Source of the DNA: Flavobacterium erciyesense
Lineage (GTDB): Bacteria; Bacteroidota; Bacteroidia; Flavobacteriales; Flavobacteriaceae
Direction: 5' to 3'
Assembly: GCF_018069925.1 (NCBI RefSeq)
Contig: NZ_JAGPXB010000016.1
Location: forward strand, 1 to 64,000
DNA length: 64,000 nucleotides
The notes under the pieces are model-generated. The model saw only the letters and a program-made list of their open reading frames with translations. It did no database searches and was not told the origin of the DNA. Numbering within the stretch: the stretch's first letter is position 1; each line of letters begins with the position of its first letter. A program made the translations under genes and the position numbers. Shown piece after piece: positions 35,941 to 45,299 of the stretch.

Positions 35941-38166
35941 ATGGATATAATCAAAAACAACCCATATAGGGTATTAGGGATATTAGTTGGAACATCTACC
36001 AAAGAAGAGCATACCAAAATTAGAAAACTAAAAATGTATATTGAGGCGGAACAGAAAGTTCCAGAGGATTATAGTTTTCCAATTATTGGTTCTTTCAAAA
36101 GGAATGTAATTACTATTGATGATGCCATTTCAAAACTAAACTTGAATAGTGATCGTGTTAATGCTTCTTTATTCTGGTTTTATATTGGAAATGCAATAAC
36201 CGACGAACCTATGTTTGATGCTTTAAAAGTTTCGAAAGAAGAAGCGAAGGAAGTAATTAATGTTTGGATTAAACTAGCAGCAGCTGATGAAGTCACAAAA
36301 AGAAATGCGTCGGCTTTTCAAAATCTATCTACTTTATATCTAAATAGTGCTTTTAATAATGCCATTATTTCTAAAAATAAACTCGAGAAAGGAATTACTT
36401 TAAAATTGAAATTTTTAGGAAGTGATTTTATAAATGATTTCATTAAACTCTCTTCAGACGAAACTTATAAACTATCCAAAGAAGAGTTACAAATTTACTT
36501 CTTAAATCAAGTTTACAAGGAAATCGAAAAAATGGATGCATCCCTTGTGGATTGGTATCTCGAATGTATTTCAAAAATTAACTTTCACGCAAAGCAAAAA
36601 TATTTGAATGACTTCGTTTCAAAGCCAATTGAAGTTGTTAAAAATTTAATTGAAGAAAATAAAAAAGTAAGAAAAGAAAGTCCTAGTAAGGCATATGTTT
36701 TAGGAAATAGCCTTTATAAAATTGGAAGTGCAAAAATAATCACAATTCAAAGTATTCTAGGTAAAAGCAATATTCAATTTACTTCCATCTCGGATAAACT
36801 TTCGGATGAAATATTACAATGTGGAATTGTCTATTTTAAAAATTTCAGAGATACTACTACTGATCCAGGTGCTAAAGCGATGGATTTATTCAAGAAAGCA
36901 AAAAAACTTGCAGTAGGTAGCATAGCAATTCAAAGATGTCAGGAAAACACAGAGAACCTCCAAGATTGGATTGATGAAAAACCAGAGAGAGACAAACACA
37001 ACAGGATTAGTGCTGATCTAAATGCTTTAATTGAAATATTCGATGAATTTGAAAAAAAAGCAGAAACAATTGGAAATGCACGTATATTAATTACTCTGAG
37101 TAAACCCCTGTTAAATAACATAAAAAATATTTTAGGTGCTTCTGATGAAATGTATTTAAAACTTTCAACACGTGTTGCAAGTCAAGCACAAAGCTATGTT
37201 ATTGAAGAAGTAAACAATGCCCAAGACAATTTTGAGTATAAAATTACTGTGGATAGATATGGAACTTTAAATAAAATAAAAACAGCATTAAGAACCGGAT
37301 GGGAAGTAACCAATTTAATTGGTACTTTAGATATGGAATATGATTTTAAGATAGGACGATTTAGCCAAAACAAACAAGCATTAAGAAAACTTTGTAATCA
37401 ATTAGATGTTAGTACTAGTAATGATAACAGTTGGCCAATATACACTCCAAAGCCAGATCCAGTACCAACTCCAAGGCCAACACCCAAACCTTCTAATTCA
37501 AATGATACGAATTGGGTTGGATGGATTTTTAGTATTATTCTTTTTATAATTGTAATTAAAGCTTGTAGTGCAATAAACAATAATCGAAGTGATTCCTCAT
37601 CCAATGAAAGTTTAGTAGATACCTCTGCGGTACCTGTCGAAGCAATCGTGTCAGCGCCCGATACATCAACCTATGTTTTAGATACGGCCACAACAAGTTT
37701 TCAAGAAGAAAGTAACTCTAGTCCTTATATTGGTAATCAGCTTATAAATGGTACGTCGCCTCTCGCAGCTTGTTTTGGTTCTGGAGAATATCAAGGAAAT
37801 GCAACGTTGACAATAGAAAATGGTGGTAGTTCAGACGCAATTGTTTGTTTATACAGTATTTCAAATGATAGAACAATCAGAAATGAGTATGTTCAAAAAA
37901 ACTCCTCATTTAAAATGTCTAGTATCGCTCAAGGTTATTACAAAATACGTGTTTTTTCTGGAAATGATTGGAATCCAGATTTAGAAAATAGTTGCGGTAC
38001 AAAAGGAAGTTTTGAAACCGATGTAAATTTTACAGAGTTTGATGGTGAAGAATATTTCGAAGATAGTTCAAGGGGTTATACGAATGCAACAATAACACTT
38101 TATACAGTTCAAAACGGCAATGCTTCAACTTCGTCTATTGATCAGAGATCTTTTTTTAAAAAATAA
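35941..38166 (+). CDS. Membrane-anchored J-like protein, Hsp70 operon
   Basis: A 741-residue protein. The first 110 residues (NNPYRVLGILVGTSTKEEHT and onward) have the NPY-x-VLGI opening of J-domain and J-like proteins, but no HPD motif is visible. If it is a J-domain descendant, it is degenerate or works differently. A long helical region (about 110-490) is followed by a Pro-rich spacer (PDPVPTPRPTPKP), one membrane helix at about 526-543 (WIFSIILFIIVIKA), and a Ser-rich linker leading to a C-terminal beta domain with Cys residues (NATLTIENGGSSDAIVCLYS; GYYKIRVFSGNDW). Predicted topology is N-terminus in the cytoplasm, C-terminus in the periplasm. It lies 17 bp before the GrpE-like gene. Confidence 0.6.
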   Translation: MDIIKNNPYRVLGILVGTSTKEEHTKIRKLKMYIEAEQKVPEDYSFPIIGSFKRNVITIDDAISKLNLNSDRVNASLFWFYIGNAITDEPMFDALKVSKEEAKEVINVWIKLAAADEVTKRNASAFQNLSTLYLNSAFNNAIISKNKLEKGITLKLKFLGSDFINDFIKLSSDETYKLSKEELQIYFLNQVYKEIEKMDASLVDWYLECISKINFHAKQKYLNDFVSKPIEVVKNLIEENKKVRKESPSKAYVLGNSLYKIGSAKIITIQSILGKSNIQFTSISDKLSDEILQCGIVYFKNFRDTTTDPGAKAMDLFKKAKKLAVGSIAIQRCQENTENLQDWIDEKPERDKHNRISADLNALIEIFDEFEKKAETIGNARILITLSKPLLNNIKNILGASDEMYLKLSTRVASQAQSYVIEEVNNAQDNFEYKITVDRYGTLNKIKTALRTGWEVTNLIGTLDMEYDFKIGRFSQNKQALRKLCNQLDVSTSNDNSWPIYTPKPDPVPTPRPTPKPSNSNDTNWVGWIFSIILFIIVIKACSAINNNRSDSSSNESLVDTSAVPVEAIVSAPDTSTYVLDTATTSFQEESNSSPYIGNQLINGTSPLAACFGSGEYQGNATLTIENGGSSDAIVCLYSISNDRTIRNEYVQKNSSFKMSSIAQGYYKIRVFSGNDWNPDLENSCGTKGSFETDVNFTEFDGEEYFEDSSRGYTNATITLYTVQNGNASTSSIDQRSFFKK

Positions 38167-38183
38167 ATTAATCTAAATATCCA

Positions 38184-39083
38184 ATGAAATACAAACTATC
38201 CTTCGGCATTATCATAATTTTTTCTTTCAGTGTATTTGCACAAATGGCAAAACTAGATGAAACAAAAGAATTAAAACCACTAATTCAAAAAATAGTACAA
38301 CTTCAATCCGAGAATAATAAACTGAAATCTGAAATTAGTTCAATAAATTCTAAAGTAGCAACGGTTAATCAAAAACTCGAAACACTCGATCAAAAAGTGC
38401 AATCTAATGCTTCCGATATTAAAAAAACAAATTCAGAGTTAAAGGGAAGAATAGCCAATTCAGAAACAACAACGAATCAAAAATTCACACAGGTTGATAA
38501 TTCATTAAGCAAAAATTCTTTATGGTCAATTATAGGAATATTGGGAGCAATTATCGTTTCAGGATTGGTTTACTGGTTAGTGAGTAAACGCCAAACTAAC
38601 GATAAAACAATTGTTGAAGCACAAATTAGTAAAACTAAGAAAACGCTTGAAGAAGAAGGAATTAAATTAGACACCAAATTGACAGAAGTACTGGAAACAC
38701 AATTGAAATTAGTACAAGAAGAACGAGCTAAAGTACCAGCAAATAAATCGGATGAAGTTGACCATTCCTTGGCATTAAAAGTTGCTGATGAAATTGTACG
38801 TATAAACAAGAATTTATCTAATATGGATGCAAATACCAAAGGTTTAAAACAACTTTCAGCATCTGTAAAACGCATTGAGGATAATTTCGCTGCAAACGGT
38901 TATGATATGCCGGAATTACTAAACAAACCATTTGACCCAAGAATGAAAATGATTGCAAACATGGTTGAGGATGAAAATTTAGAAAAAGGAATTGAAATAA
39001 TAACTAAAATAATCAAGCCACAAGTAAACTACAAAGGAGTACAGATACAATCAGCTCAAGTAGAAGTTTCTGTTGGACAATAA
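38184..39083 (+). CDS. Membrane coiled-coil protein with GrpE-like C-terminal domain
   Basis: This 299-residue protein has a signal or anchor sequence at 1-19 (ending SVFAQ), a long coiled coil at about 25-110 (LQSENNKLKSEISSINSKVA), a membrane helix at 112-133 (LWSIIGILGAIIVSGLVYWL), a cytoplasmic helical region, and a C-terminal domain at about 235-299. That last part (LLNKPFDPRMKMIANMVEDE, then KPQVNYKGVQIQSAQVEVSV) follows the pattern of GrpE beta domains: G-x-x-FDP-x-x-H/M-A, then G-Y-x-x-x-x-x-x-R/Q-x-A-x-V-x-V. It precedes an Hsp70 gene by 11 bp. I infer a membrane-tethered nucleotide exchange factor for that Hsp70. Confidence 0.6.
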   Translation: MKYKLSFGIIIIFSFSVFAQMAKLDETKELKPLIQKIVQLQSENNKLKSEISSINSKVATVNQKLETLDQKVQSNASDIKKTNSELKGRIANSETTTNQKFTQVDNSLSKNSLWSIIGILGAIIVSGLVYWLVSKRQTNDKTIVEAQISKTKKTLEEEGIKLDTKLTEVLETQLKLVQEERAKVPANKSDEVDHSLALKVADEIVRINKNLSNMDANTKGLKQLSASVKRIEDNFAANGYDMPELLNKPFDPRMKMIANMVEDENLEKGIEIITKIIKPQVNYKGVQIQSAQVEVSVGQ

Positions 39084-39094
39084 ATAAGTATAAA

Positions 39095-41650
39095 ATGAGA
39101 ACAAAAATAGACTACGGTATCGATTTAGGAACTACAAATTCAGCTATTGCAAGAATTGAAAATGGGAAACCAGTAATTAAAAAATCAGACACTTTAAAAG
39201 ACACTATTCCTTCTTGTGTTAGCGTTAACAAGAAAAAAAATGTATTGTCAGGTGATGCTGCATTTAATGCCTTAAAATTAGATAAAACAAGAGCACTTAA
39301 AACCTTGAAGAGCGAGGATCATAATGCATATATTGAATTTAAAAGAACAATGGGTACAGATATTAAATATCCGAGTTCTAACATGGCAAAAGATTTTTCA
39401 TCTGAAGAATTATCTGCTGAAATTTTAATGAAATTAAAATCATTTATTACGGACGAAGCTGTAAAATCAATTGTAATAACTGTTCCTGCGAAGTTTACAA
39501 TGGTTCAAAAAGATGCTACTGTAAAAGCGGGTAAATTAGCCGGTTTTGAACATATTGAATTGTTGCAAGAACCAATTGCGGCATCAATGGCGTACGGACT
39601 TGATGCTGAAAACAAAGATGGAATCTGGTTGGTCTATGACTTTGGTGGTGGGACTTTTGATGCTGCTTTGATTAAAGTAGAAGAAGGAATTATGAAAGTT
39701 GTTGACACAGAAGGCGACAACTGGTTGGGTGGAAAAAATCTTGATGAGGCAATATTAGACCAAATTATTTTACCTTACATAGAAAGTAATTTTTCTTTTA
39801 AGAATACATTGTCAGTTACAAATCAAAAAGAAGTACTTAGAAACTCCGTTAAATATTTTGCTGAAGAATGTAAAATACAAATGTCATTCATGGATAAACA
39901 TAATATATTGACTGACTTAGGAGATTTACCAATAGAAGATGAAGAAGGAGAAGAATTAACTTTAGATATTGATGTAACACAGGATAGTTTAGAAGTTGCT
40001 GTAGCTCCAATCTTCCAAAAGTCAATTGATATATGCAAAGATTTATTAAAAAGAAATAATCTAAAAGGTTCTCAATTAACAACGGTATTATTGGTGGGTG
40101 GTCCAACATATTCTCCTATTTTGAGAAAAATGTTAAAAGAGCAAATCACGGATAAAATCAACACAAGTATTGATCCAATGACCTCTGTAGCCTATGGTGC
40201 CGCGTTGTTTGCTTCGACTATTTCTGTTTCAGAGGAAGTGATGGAACAGAGCAGAGATACTACAAAGTTACAGTTAGAAATTAAACACGAAGCAACAACA
40301 GTTGAAGAGGAAGAAATGGTGAACATTAAAATCCTTAAGGAAAAAACTGAAGGCACTGTCCCAGATAAAGTTTTTGCAGATGTGGTTCGTGGAGACAAGG
40401 CTTGGTCAAGTGGTAAAAAACAAATTAGTGAAAAAGCTACTTTAGTTGATGTCCAATTAAATTCGGGTGCATCAAACACTTTTGAAATCATATTATATGA
40501 TGAACAAGGAAACAAATTAGAATGCCAACCTAATTCATTCAATATTTTACAAGGAATTAATCCTGGTCAAGCAACATTACCCTATCATATTGCACTTGAA
40601 ATCACTGACCGTATTCAAGAAAAAGATTTATTAACAGCAATAAAAGGATTAGAAAAAAATCAAACATTACCGGCAACAGGCGTAACCTATGGTTTGAAAA
40701 CACAAAAAGATATTCGTCCAGGAATGGTTAATGACGAAATTATAATCCCTATTTATCAAGGAGGGTACGATGCGGAAGGAACAACGGCTATTCATAGCAC
40801 CCATATAAACGATGTTAAAGTAAACGGTGAAGACTTACCTTCATTACTTCCAGCTGGAAGTGATGTTGAAATTACTTTAAAAGTAGATCGTTCCGAGCAA
40901 ATGACAGTATCTATTTTCTTCCCTTATTTAAGCCATACGGAACAACAAACGGTTGAAATAATACAAGGGAAATCGGTAAGTAAAGAATGGTTGGAGAAAG
41001 AAATCAATAAAGCACGAAAAACAGCAAAAAGGTTACAGGGAGAAAATAATTCAAAAGAAGTTGAAAAAATTATTGGCAACATTAATGAAATTTCCGAAAA
41101 GTTGGATAACAAAGGTGGTGGTGATAGTGGAAAACTGGAAGTCCAAGATAACTTGTTAAAAGAACTTAGAGCTTTAGACAAATTGGATAGTGAAACGGAA
41201 TGGCCAAAAGTGGAAAAAGAATTAAAAGAAAACTTTTATGAATTAGAAGGATTATTAAATAAAGTTAAAAGTAATGGTGATGAAGGAGATTTAAAAATGG
41301 AAGCTATAGATGCTCATATGCAGGAGTTTAGGGTGAAAATTGAACAAATTATAAAAGATAAAAGTGTAATTCACGCTAAAGAGTTAATCGAAGAGATAGA
41401 TAGCTTGGATTTTAATATTAGAGATGTTTTAGCTGGACCTCAAATGGATATTTCTATGATTAATAACATTAACTCTAATTTTTCAAATATAAATTGGAAA
41501 GACAATAGTAAAGCTAGAACTTTATTAAACCAAGCTATCCAATCTATTAACAATGGTAATGTTTCTAACTTAAGACCCATACTGATTCAAATATTGGAAG
41601 TTATGGATAGAGATGATGCAGAAAAATTAACAGGTAAATTAACTAGATAA
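39095..41650 (+). CDS. Extended Hsp70/DnaK-family chaperone
   Basis: This 851-residue protein has an N-terminal nucleotide-binding domain with all Hsp70 motifs: DYGIDLGTTNSAIARI (residues 6-21), ITVPAKFTMVQKDATVKAG, LLQEPIAASMAYG, WLVYDFGGGTFDAAL (178-192) and VLLVGGPTYSPILRKML. A divergent substrate-binding beta domain follows (about 385-630), then a 220-residue helical tail with coiled-coil character (EINKARKTAKRLQGENNSKE). It is about 200 residues longer than DnaK and lacks the canonical DnaK substrate-cleft sequence, so it is not the housekeeping chaperone. It lies between the GrpE-like gene and an unknown gene in a tight operon. Confidence 0.9.
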   Translation: MRTKIDYGIDLGTTNSAIARIENGKPVIKKSDTLKDTIPSCVSVNKKKNVLSGDAAFNALKLDKTRALKTLKSEDHNAYIEFKRTMGTDIKYPSSNMAKDFSSEELSAEILMKLKSFITDEAVKSIVITVPAKFTMVQKDATVKAGKLAGFEHIELLQEPIAASMAYGLDAENKDGIWLVYDFGGGTFDAALIKVEEGIMKVVDTEGDNWLGGKNLDEAILDQIILPYIESNFSFKNTLSVTNQKEVLRNSVKYFAEECKIQMSFMDKHNILTDLGDLPIEDEEGEELTLDIDVTQDSLEVAVAPIFQKSIDICKDLLKRNNLKGSQLTTVLLVGGPTYSPILRKMLKEQITDKINTSIDPMTSVAYGAALFASTISVSEEVMEQSRDTTKLQLEIKHEATTVEEEEMVNIKILKEKTEGTVPDKVFADVVRGDKAWSSGKKQISEKATLVDVQLNSGASNTFEIILYDEQGNKLECQPNSFNILQGINPGQATLPYHIALEITDRIQEKDLLTAIKGLEKNQTLPATGVTYGLKTQKDIRPGMVNDEIIIPIYQGGYDAEGTTAIHSTHINDVKVNGEDLPSLLPAGSDVEITLKVDRSEQMTVSIFFPYLSHTEQQTVEIIQGKSVSKEWLEKEINKARKTAKRLQGENNSKEVEKIIGNINEISEKLDNKGGGDSGKLEVQDNLLKELRALDKLDSETEWPKVEKELKENFYELEGLLNKVKSNGDEGDLKMEAIDAHMQEFRVKIEQIIKDKSVIHAKELIEEIDSLDFNIRDVLAGPQMDISMINNINSNFSNINWKDNSKARTLLNQAIQSINNGNVSNLRPILIQILEVMDRDDAEKLTGKLTR

Positions 41651-41676
41651 TTTCGAAAATATCATAGCACCAAATT

Positions 41677-42489
41677 ATGTTCAAGAAAATATTTAATAAA
41701 GAAAAAACTGAAGTTAATAGCGTTAGTTCAGATAATGAAACAAATGCGTTTGAGGAAACATTCGAAGAACTTGTTAGTTCATCTATTAAAAAAATCGGCA
41801 TTAAGGATGACTGTACTTTCATGCAAAATACACAATGGAATGAGGAAAATGAAGACAATCATTTAAAACTATTGAACGAACTAAATTATAATGACCTGTT
41901 TGACAGTGTTGTTCTTAGTGAATTAAAAAATTATCAGAAAGTAGCATATAATCCATCAAAAGTAGAATTTATAAAAAATTATTTTTCAATTTTTCATCAT
42001 AGCAAAATAGCTGAGTTTACACCAGAATTTATACAAACAAGAAATACTAAATTGATATCTGCTTACAAATTTATAATTGAATGCATAAACAGAATTCAGG
42101 GTTTAATGGATAAAGATAAGGTGAGATACAAGATTGAAAGTGATTATTGTAATTCTCCCACACATCTTTCTACTATTTATCAATGCACTACTCCATTTTG
42201 TATAGTATCATTAGGTTGTGACCAAATTGGCCGCTACAGTATAGTGTATACTCTTGATTATAGAATAAAGGAAATAATTGGTGCTGATTTTGCGAGCAAA
42301 TTAATTAGAAGGATTTATGAATTTACTCCAGGTGAAATGGAACCATTCGTAAATTTCAACTCATTAAATGGCGACTGTATAAGTACATTTGAAGAGACTT
42401 TTCAATTGGCAAAAATTGAAAAGAATCATATTGTGACCCAAAAAGATCGATTTGAAGAAAATTCTAATAGCGATCCACTTATGATGTAG
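41677..42489 (+). CDS. Unknown protein of Hsp70 operon
   Basis: This 270-residue protein is not recognised. It has no signal peptide or membrane helix. The first 60 residues are acidic and polar, and the middle is helical (FIQTRNTKLISAYKFIIECI). A Cys-containing segment (SDYCNSPTHLSTIYQCTTPF) precedes a predicted beta region (VSLGCDQIGRYSIVYTLDYR). It lies 26 bp after the Hsp70 gene and 79 bp before the kinase-AAA+ gene, so it is probably part of the same complex or pathway. Confidence 0.75.
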   Translation: MFKKIFNKEKTEVNSVSSDNETNAFEETFEELVSSSIKKIGIKDDCTFMQNTQWNEENEDNHLKLLNELNYNDLFDSVVLSELKNYQKVAYNPSKVEFIKNYFSIFHHSKIAEFTPEFIQTRNTKLISAYKFIIECINRIQGLMDKDKVRYKIESDYCNSPTHLSTIYQCTTPFCIVSLGCDQIGRYSIVYTLDYRIKEIIGADFASKLIRRIYEFTPGEMEPFVNFNSLNGDCISTFEETFQLAKIEKNHIVTQKDRFEENSNSDPLMM

Positions 42490-42568
42490 ACTAAGATATG
42501 ATGTAGATAATGAAACAAGAAAATGGCTCAACAAATAGTAAGCTGACAAAATTATAATTTTCAAAAAA

Positions 42569-44371
42569 ATGCTGTCGAAAAACTTTTCTATAAATGGTGA
42601 TTACAAAGTTTTACTCTTCGTAAAACAAGGGCTGTACGCAGATACTTATCGAGTTAAGGGGAATGATGGAAAGCTTTATTTTTTAAAGCTTTTCAATTAT
42701 TCTAAATTGCATAAATCAGCTTTTGATGATAACAAAAATATTCTTGAAATTGAATTAGTAAAATCAATTCAGCATTCAAAATTAATTACATACAAAGACA
42801 GCGGTGAAATTATAATTGAAAATAAAAAATATGCCTTTTTGGTTCTCGATTTTATTGCTGGAGAAACTTTATCTGAAAAAATTATCCGCGAAAGATACAC
42901 CTCCCTTTATGATATCAAGAGTCTTGTTATTGGAATTTTAGAAGGAGTAAAGTATTTACATCAACAAGCCAATCCTATTATTCACAACGAAATTACATTA
43001 CAAAACGTAATGTTAGATTTAGCTAAAGCCAATCCAGAACCTAAAATTATTGATTTTGGTTATGCTAGAGAGTTTCATCAATCATCAAAAGTTTTTAATA
43101 GAGAAGGACTAAATCCTAATTTCCTAGCCTCTGAGTGTTTTCATAACATTTATTCGCCACAATCTGATTTATTTTCGGTTGGTATAATTTTATACCAACT
43201 GATTTACATTTCGTTACCTTGGATTATTGATGGATCAAAATTTAAAGGCCAACAATCTGAGTTGGAAGATAAAATTATAAACGAAAGAACAAAAAAAATT
43301 AATTTTCCAGACGTTTCAGATGATATTATTGATTTCAATGAAGAGATAATCAAAATTATTAAAAGAGCATTACATACTGATACAGAAGTACGATTTAGTT
43401 CTGCTGATGAATTTATAAAAGCGCTAAGAGGAGAAATAATTGTTGATGATATTGATACTGTTCAAATTCAAAAATCTGACAAAGATACCATAAACAAGAA
43501 AGCCAAGTTTAGTTCCGTTGCAAAGGGGAAAGGGTTTAGCGCTATTGCTGGAATGGAGGAATTAAAAAATCAACTTCAAGTTGAAGTTATTGATGCATTA
43601 AGAAATTCCGAAGAGTATGAAAAATACGGTGTTACAATTCCTAACGGTATGTTGTTATATGGTCCACCAGGTTGCGGTAAAACATTTTTTGCGAAGCATT
43701 TTGCAGAGGAAGTGGGTTTTAATTTTATGCTAATTAAACCATCGTCATTAAAGAGTCGGTTCGTAAATGCTACTCAAGAAAACATTGCAAAAATGTTCGA
43801 GGAGGCAGAAGAAAATGCACCAACTATTATTTTCATTGATGAAATAAATGAATTAGCTCCAAATAGAGACAGTGATGCTCACGAAATGTCTAAGAGTGCG
43901 GTGAATGAAATGCTCGCGCAAATGGACAGAACGGGTGAAAAAGGAATATTTATTATTGGTGCTACTAATTATCCGCATATGATTGATCCTGCTATTTTAA
44001 GAGCCGGAAGATTGGATAAAAAAATCTATTTATCCCCACCTGATTTTGCGGCAAGAAAAGCTATGTTTGAGATGTGCCTAAAATCAAGACCGATTGACTT
44101 TGGTATGGATTATGAAAAATTAGCAACGTTAACAGATAATTTTGTGGCAGCTGATATTGAGCTTTTAGTGAATGATGCTGCCAGAAATGCTTTAAGAAGT
44201 AAAGGAAGAATTACGATGGAAGTAATTGAAAATGTGATAAAAAATGCACAACCTTCGGTTTCAATTGCGGAGTTACATAAATACGAAAGGCTCCGAAAAA
44301 AAATGGATGGCCTTAATACTTCGACAAATAATTCAACTAACGAACGCCCGATCATAGGTTTTAAAAAATAA
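42569..44371 (+). CDS. Protein kinase-like domain fused to AAA+ ATPase
   Basis: This 600-residue fusion has a protein-kinase fold at about residues 8-285: ATP-binding Lys40 in YFLKLF, VLDFIAGETLSEKI, and DFG at 162-164. The catalytic HRD-x-K-xx-N loop reads HNEITLQN (139-146), so the catalytic Asp is replaced by Glu and the Lys by Thr. It is therefore likely a pseudokinase or an atypical kinase. Residues 325-580 are a classic AAA+ module of the Cdc48/FtsH/katanin type: Walker A GPPGCGKT (365-372), Walker B IIFIDE (420-425), sensor 1 GATN (464-467) and arginine fingers in RAGRLDK. It could remodel or unfold proteins handed over by the Hsp70 (inference). Confidence 0.88.
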   Translation: MLSKNFSINGDYKVLLFVKQGLYADTYRVKGNDGKLYFLKLFNYSKLHKSAFDDNKNILEIELVKSIQHSKLITYKDSGEIIIENKKYAFLVLDFIAGETLSEKIIRERYTSLYDIKSLVIGILEGVKYLHQQANPIIHNEITLQNVMLDLAKANPEPKIIDFGYAREFHQSSKVFNREGLNPNFLASECFHNIYSPQSDLFSVGIILYQLIYISLPWIIDGSKFKGQQSELEDKIINERTKKINFPDVSDDIIDFNEEIIKIIKRALHTDTEVRFSSADEFIKALRGEIIVDDIDTVQIQKSDKDTINKKAKFSSVAKGKGFSAIAGMEELKNQLQVEVIDALRNSEEYEKYGVTIPNGMLLYGPPGCGKTFFAKHFAEEVGFNFMLIKPSSLKSRFVNATQENIAKMFEEAEENAPTIIFIDEINELAPNRDSDAHEMSKSAVNEMLAQMDRTGEKGIFIIGATNYPHMIDPAILRAGRLDKKIYLSPPDFAARKAMFEMCLKSRPIDFGMDYEKLATLTDNFVAADIELLVNDAARNALRSKGRITMEVIENVIKNAQPSVSIAELHKYERLRKKMDGLNTSTNNSTNERPIIGFKK

Positions 44372-44376
44372 ATAAA

Positions 44377-44889
44377 ATGGAAACAATTACTTTTGACAAA
44401 TTACTTTTAAAAACTGCATTTTGTTGCATGGCTTCTGATGGGAAAATAGATACAAGAGAAGTTGATTTGATAAAGATTATGTGCGGTCAATCACCACTAT
44501 TTAATGATTTTGATTTTACAAATGAAATCAATATTCTTCTCGAAAAAATTAACGAGCGCGGAACAGAATTTATTCAAAATTATTTTCAAGTACTCAACAA
44601 TTCCAATTTATCCGAACAAGAGCAACTTATCATTATTGATTTCGCAATTAAAACTATAAATGCCGATGAAGTAGTTGAATATTCAGAGGTTAAGTTTTTT
44701 AAAGCTATTCGTAAATGCCTTACTATTACCGATGAAATTATTTTAACTAAATACCCAGATTTAGAGTTTTATTTAGAAGAAGATATTAATATTGAAAGCA
44801 AACTAGATAAACTTATAAGTAATTATTTCAGTTCTGTTGAAATACCAAAATTTGAACAATTAAATGTGGAGAATTTGAAAAATGAATAA
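44377..44889 (+). CDS. TerB-like helical protein
   Basis: This 170-residue protein has the TerB/DUF533 pattern: CCMASDGKIDTREVDLIKIM at residues 17-36 and INADEVVEYSEVKFFKAIRK in the second half, two acidic helix-loop sites that bind metals in TerB. The TerB family occurs in tellurite-resistance, stress and phage-defence gene neighbourhoods, often at the membrane. It begins five bases after the kinase-AAA+ stop and overlaps the next gene by eight bases. Confidence 0.75.
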   Translation: METITFDKLLLKTAFCCMASDGKIDTREVDLIKIMCGQSPLFNDFDFTNEINILLEKINERGTEFIQNYFQVLNNSNLSEQEQLIIIDFAIKTINADEVVEYSEVKFFKAIRKCLTITDEIILTKYPDLEFYLEEDINIESKLDKLISNYFSSVEIPKFEQLNVENLKNE

Positions 44890-45178
44890 TTCAATCATAA
44901 AAATAATACTAGCAATATTACTCTTGCTCTGTCTTTTAGACATGCCATATGGTTTCTTTCAATTCGTGCGTTTTGCAGCGATGGTTGGTTTTGCCTATCT
45001 AGCGTATTCAGCAAGTGAACAGAACAGAAAAAATGAATTGTTTGTTTATATGGCTTTAGCAATTTTATTTCAACCTTTTTTCAAGTTAGCTTTAGGTAGA
45101 ACCATTTGGAATATCATTGATGTTATAATTGCGATTGGTATTTTACTTTCGATAACTCAAGAAAAAGAAGTAAAATAA
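44882..45178 (+). CDS. Small membrane protein, last gene of Hsp70 operon
   Basis: This 98-residue protein has three to four hydrophobic helices (IIKIILAILLLLCLLDMPYG; FAAMVGFAYLAYSA; LFVYMALAILFQPFFKLAL; IIDVIIAIGILLSI). It overlaps the TerB-like gene and closes the operon. DUF6804-like small membrane proteins look similar, but I cannot confirm the family. No motif suggests a catalytic role. Confidence 0.75.
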   Translation: MNNSIIKIILAILLLLCLLDMPYGFFQFVRFAAMVGFAYLAYSASEQNRKNELFVYMALAILFQPFFKLALGRTIWNIIDVIIAIGILLSITQEKEVK

Positions 45179-45299
45179 ATAGTGTCACAACTATAAAAAA
45201 TGGAGTACCGAAGGTATAGGCCTAACACTTCAATAAATATTAGCTACTTTAGCCTTTTGATTATAAAAATCAGACAAAACACACGTTTTATAACACATC

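Noticed and set aside
39095..41650. Housekeeping dnaK
   Set aside because: It is about 200 residues longer than DnaK, has a diverged substrate-binding domain and sits in an accessory operon.
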